From JANNBN01 sp963763885 (GTDB lineage: Bacteria; Actinomycetota; Acidimicrobiia; Acidimicrobiales; JANYDT01): a DNA stretch of 64,000 nt. A program made the translations under genes and the position numbers. Of the stretch, positions 61,194 through 64,000 are shown one piece after another. The first letter of the stretch is position 1. Each line of letters begins with the position of its first letter. The stretch lies in NCBI GenBank assembly GCA_963763885.1, contig CAVXQD010000003.1:186001-250000 (forward strand), given 5' to 3'. The notes below the pieces were generated by a model, which was given only the letters and a program-made list of their open reading frames with translations, was not told where the DNA came from and ran no database searches.

Positions 61194-61682
61194 GTGTCTG
61201 AATCAAATGGGGCTGGAACCCCGCCTGGAGCTCACTCGGCAAAGGTAGAGGAGACGGCCAACCGGTTGTTCTTCCGGCTGTTCCAGGCGTCCAATACGTT
61301 GCAAACTAAGGCGACCCAAGCGCTTGACGAGTTTGGCATTACGTCCACACAATGGTCGGTGCTTGGGGCGCTGTCCCGGCCCCAAACGGTTGACGGCATG
61401 GGGGTTGGCGATCTCTCGGAGTACCTGCTGGTAAGTCGTCAGAACCTGACCGGCGTGCTGAATCGGCTGGAGTCTCGGGGTCTGATTGAGAAGGCAATTG
61501 TCGACGGAGACCGTCGTGCCCGGAAGGTGCGGATGACCGTATCTGGTCGCAAGCTGTGGGACGAATTGGCAGAGCCGATCTCCATCTTTTACTCCGGAGC
61601 GCTTGAAGGCTTCGATGCCGATGATCGTGCAGCGTTCATCCGCTACGTGACGCTCATCCAACGAAACATGGCACGCCACTGA
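61194..61682 (+). CDS. badR: MarR-family regulator, BadR-like
   Basis: 162 residues from GTG 61194; the frame back to 61143 overlaps badI and is unlikely. The winged helix has LDEFGITSTQWSVLGALSRP, DLSEYLLVSRQNLTGVLNRL and GLIEKAIVDGDRRARKVRMT. In R. palustris, BadR (MarR family) represses badHI and aliAB genes until 2-ketocyclohexane- or cyclohexenecarboxyl-CoA-type ligands accumulate. Position between badI and aliB gives the same role here. The palindrome at 61789 is its probable site. Confidence 0.75.
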   Translation: MSESNGAGTPPGAHSAKVEETANRLFFRLFQASNTLQTKATQALDEFGITSTQWSVLGALSRPQTVDGMGVGDLSEYLLVSRQNLTGVLNRLESRGLIEKAIVDGDRRARKVRMTVSGRKLWDELAEPISIFYSGALEGFDADDRAAFIRYVTLIQRNMARH

Positions 61683-61788
61683 CGCGTCGGCGTGGCGAGT
61701 TCGCGCGGACTTGGCTTCTCCGTGCAAGCCCCGCCCATGCAGGTCTGTTCGCTGCGTTGACCCCACGTCCGCAGCGTACGACCGAGGC

Positions 61789-61820
61789 CATCGATATGTC
61801 AACTAGTTGACATATCGATG
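61789..61820. promoter_or_regulatory. Perfect 32-bp palindrome, likely MarR operator
   Basis: Bases 61789-61820 are perfectly self-complementary over 32 bp, with centre TGTCAACTAGTTGACA. It lies 22 bases before the aliB start and 107 bases after the marR stop. It includes TTGACA (61807-61812), which could be a -35, with the -10 near 61830, so a bound MarR dimer would block the promoter. Confidence 0.8.
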
Positions 61821-61841
61821 TTCCCGTGGTTGTGTAGGTCC

Positions 61842-62978
61842 ATGCTGAGCCGCCCCATTTTCACGGACGCGCACGAGATGTTGCGGTCCTCGTCGCGTCG
61901 ATTCTTCGAAACAGAAATGGCACCGCATCACCGCAGTTGGGAGCACGACGGCGTGGCGCCGCGCTCTATTTGGCTGCGGGCCGGTGAGCTCGGCTTCTTG
62001 TGCGTGAACGTGCCGACGGAATACGGCGGTGGTGGTGGCGATCGCATTGCGTCGGCGGTACTGATCGAAGAGCAGTCGCGCCTCGGCTTGTCGGGCCCAG
62101 GCTTTTGGGCGCATAGCGACATCGTTGCTCAGTACGTCCTTGCGTATGGAACCGAGGAGCAGCGACAACGCTGGTTGCCAGGGATGGCAAGCGGTGAGCT
62201 GATCGGCGCCATCGTGCTCACCGAGCCGGGAACTGGTTCGGATCTGCGCTCCTTGCGAACGACCGCACGCCGAGACGGCGACTCGCTTGTTATCAACGGA
62301 TCGAAGACGTTCATCACCAATGGTCAGTGCGCAGACATTCTGGTCGTCGCGGTCAAGACGGGGGATCCGACGTTGCGTCAGGACATCACCCTCGTTGTTG
62401 TGGAGGGAGACAACGTGGGACTGACCCGGGGTCCGAACATCGAGAAGATCGGGATGAAGGCGCAGGACACGTGTGAACTGTTCTTCAACGACGTGCGCGT
62501 TCCAGCGTCCAACGTGCTGGGCGAGGAAAACATGGCCTGGACGATGCTCACGAAGGAGCTCGCGTGGGAGCGGCTGCAGATCGCCGTGGGAGCCATTGCA
62601 ACTTCGGCGGCGGCGCTGGATTGGACGGTTGACTACACCAGTGAGCGGATGGCGTTCGGGACTCCCATCGCGTCATTCCAAAACACTCGCTTCAGGTTGG
62701 CCGAGGTGAAGACCGAAATCGAGATCGGGCAGGTGTTTGTCGACAGGTGTCTGGCCGAGCTGAACGACGGGCACCTCGACCCTTCCGTTGCAGCAATGGC
62801 CAAGTACTGGACCACGGAAATGATGGGCCGCACGCTTGACACCTGCCTGCAATTTCACGGTGGCTACGGCTACACCTGGGACTTCCCAATTGCTCGGGCG
62901 TACGCCGACGCTCGGGTGCACCGGATCTACGGCGGGTCCAACGAAATCATGCGCGAACTTATCGCTCGCACGCTCTGA
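61842..62978 (+). CDS. aliB: Acyl-CoA dehydrogenase, likely cyclohexanecarboxyl-CoA dehydrogenase
   Basis: 378 residues. FAD-dependent acyl-CoA dehydrogenase: VLTEPGTGSDLRSLRTTARR, FITNGQCADILVVAVKTGD, QFHGGYGYTWDFPIARAYAD and HRIYGGSNEIMRELIARTL with the catalytic Glu near residue 370. It oxidises the alpha-beta bond of an acyl-CoA. Context (aliA, badI, badH, marR) indicates cyclohexanecarboxyl-CoA as substrate. ATG 61842 is chosen because homology begins MLSRPIFTDAH; ATG 61818 lies inside the operator. Electrons go to an ETF encoded elsewhere. Confidence 0.78.
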   Translation: MLSRPIFTDAHEMLRSSSRRFFETEMAPHHRSWEHDGVAPRSIWLRAGELGFLCVNVPTEYGGGGGDRIASAVLIEEQSRLGLSGPGFWAHSDIVAQYVLAYGTEEQRQRWLPGMASGELIGAIVLTEPGTGSDLRSLRTTARRDGDSLVINGSKTFITNGQCADILVVAVKTGDPTLRQDITLVVVEGDNVGLTRGPNIEKIGMKAQDTCELFFNDVRVPASNVLGEENMAWTMLTKELAWERLQIAVGAIATSAAALDWTVDYTSERMAFGTPIASFQNTRFRLAEVKTEIEIGQVFVDRCLAELNDGHLDPSVAAMAKYWTTEMMGRTLDTCLQFHGGYGYTWDFPIARAYADARVHRIYGGSNEIMRELIARTL

Positions 62979-63046
62979 TCACATTCCGACCCGATCAATT
63001 CCGACTTCACCTCTGATCACTGTTTTCCGACAACAAGGACTTCACT

Positions 63047-63793
63047 ATGAACTTCACCGACAAGTACGTTCTCGTTACAGGCGCCGCCTCTGGAATCGGT
63101 CTCGCAACGGCTCGGCGTTTCGCCGAGCACGGTGCGCGTGTGCTGCTCACTGACATCAATTCGACTGCCGGTGAAGAGAGAGCGGCGGCGCTTCGATCCG
63201 AAGGCCACAACGCCACCTTCCACGAACTCGACATCACGTCGCGCTTGGCATGCGATGCCCTTGCCGCGGACCTCACGGAATCGATCGGTCGTCTCGACGC
63301 ACTCATCAACGTGGCCGGCTGGGACATCAGCGAGCGCTTCATGGACAACACTCCCGAGTATTGGGACAAGGTGATGGCCATCAACTTCATGGGTCCGGTG
63401 CAACTGACACGGGCATGTCTCCCGCTGCTATTCGTCGCAGGCACGGCCTCAATCGTGAACGTGAGTAGCGACGCCGGTCGGGTTGGTAGTTCGGGAGAAA
63501 CGGTTTATGCCGGAGCGAAGGGAGGCATCATCGCCTTCTCTAAATCACTGGCGCGTGAGGTGGTCCGTAACGGAGTTCGGGTCAACTGTGTTTGCCCAGG
63601 GCCAACCGACACACCCTTGTTTCGCAGCCAGCCAGAGAAGCTGCAAGCGGCCCTCATTAACGCTATTCCGATGAAGCGTCTTGCCGAGCCTTCGGAGCTG
63701 GCCGGAGCCATCATGTTCTTCGCAAGCGACTACGCAAGCTTCGTGACAGGCCAAGTGCTCAGCGTCAGCGGCGGGCTCACGATGGCTGGCTGA
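63047..63793 (+). CDS. badH: 2-hydroxycyclohexanecarboxyl-CoA dehydrogenase, BadH-like SDR
   Basis: 248 residues. Classical SDR: TGAASGIG (11-18), NVAGWDI, SDAGRVGSSGETVYAGAKGG with Ser, Tyr and Lys, VCPGPTDTPLF and the end VTGQVLSVSGGLTMAG. NxAGWDI, GRVGSSGE and QVLSVSGGLTM are shared with BadH of R. palustris, which oxidises 2-hydroxycyclohexanecarboxyl-CoA to the 2-oxo form just before BadI. It follows aliB by 68 bases. The hydratase badK is not next to it in this window. Confidence 0.8.
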   Translation: MNFTDKYVLVTGAASGIGLATARRFAEHGARVLLTDINSTAGEERAAALRSEGHNATFHELDITSRLACDALAADLTESIGRLDALINVAGWDISERFMDNTPEYWDKVMAINFMGPVQLTRACLPLLFVAGTASIVNVSSDAGRVGSSGETVYAGAKGGIIAFSKSLAREVVRNGVRVNCVCPGPTDTPLFRSQPEKLQAALINAIPMKRLAEPSELAGAIMFFASDYASFVTGQVLSVSGGLTMAG

Positions 63794-63820
63794 CGCAGCC
63801 GTCGCGGCCGTTGCGCAGGT

Positions 63821-64000
63821 TCAAGCAGGCGACGGGGCTGCGACGAAGGATCCGTCTGCGGCCCATCCCTGCTTCGTGAGCGCTTCCGCAGTCACCGTGA
63901 TGTCGTGTCCACAGGCAACCGTCACCTTCTGCAAGTTGAACTTCAAGATCTTGACCGTGAGCTCAGCCAGTTGTGTGTCAGTGAAAAGTTGCCGGAGCTC
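63821..64000 (-). CDS. Carboxymuconolactone-decarboxylase-like protein, cut by right edge
   Basis: The minus strand is open from the right edge to a TGA at 63823-63821, giving the last 59 residues of a protein. LRQLFTDTQLAELTVKILKF, then NLQKVTVACGHD, resembles the helix pair at the end of CMD/alkylhydroperoxidase-like proteins. The catalytic CxxxH part would lie beyond the edge. Convergent with badH. The family assignment is tentative. Confidence 0.45.
   Translation of the reverse strand, partial: ELRQLFTDTQLAELTVKILKFNLQKVTVACGHDITVTAEALTKQGWAADGSFVAAPSPA

Overview
The window is 64 kb of GC-rich DNA, apparently from an actinomycete; the class Acidimicrobiia is a reasonable guess. The signs are three luciferase-like F420-dependent oxidoreductases, three Ddn-type deazaflavin nitroreductases, a DUF222/13E12-type HNH endonuclease, an MmpL-type transporter, several TetR regulators and many GTG starts. 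No rRNA, tRNA, CRISPR array or complete insertion sequence was seen. Taxonomy is inferred from gene content only.

Left part (1-12 kb): the 3' end of a flavin/NAD(P) oxidoreductase, yjdM-like and msrB genes, and a leaderless HNH gene with a downstream hairpin and a short tandem repeat. A decayed stretch follows (about 4.1-7.8 kb) in which an SDR, a DHA2 transporter and a nitroreductase each carry several frameshifts around an intact nitronate monooxygenase and a G-rich low-complexity tract. Next come an acyl-CoA carboxylase carboxyltransferase, an amidohydrolase, abutting remnants of an arylsulfatase and an acyl-CoA synthetase, and a TauD dioxygenase.

Middle (12-40 kb): small regulator/enzyme pairs (TetR/DHA2 exporter, TetR-Ddn, HxlR/thioesterase, Ddn/SDR/TetR). 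A compact five-gene operon at 20.4-26.0 kb encodes a ferritin-like di-iron protein, a PEP-swivel-domain protein without an ATP-grasp domain, a histidine phosphatase and two LLM oxidoreductases. A LacI-controlled CUT1 sugar importer with a GH32/68-clan hydrolase lies on the minus strand, then a molybdopterin oxidoreductase, a second SDR-Ddn pair, a third LLM enzyme, a nitroreductase-SRPBCC fusion, a crotonase and an alpha/beta hydrolase. A 26-bp motif centred on CGTACG occurs three times (16055, 34065, 39974), next to a tetR gene, the second SDR-Ddn pair, and the divergent hydrolase/Wadjet promoter, and suggests a local regulon.

Defence island (40-49 kb): a complete type II Wadjet (jetABCD, SMC-family anti-plasmid system) followed by a vapBC toxin-antitoxin pair with its own dyad sites.

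Right part (49-64 kb): a LacI regulator with a perfect 16-bp operator, divergent from a sterol-desaturase/Gfo-Idh/PanB-like operon. Then an MmpL transporter plus multicopper oxidase preceded by CsoR-like G/C dyads, and a baeRF protein plus universal stress protein preceded by a DosR-like box. Last is an aliA-badI / marR-aliB-badH cluster for cyclohexanecarboxyl-CoA degradation, with a perfect 32-bp palindrome in front of aliB. The right edge cuts a carboxymuconolactone-decarboxylase-like gene.
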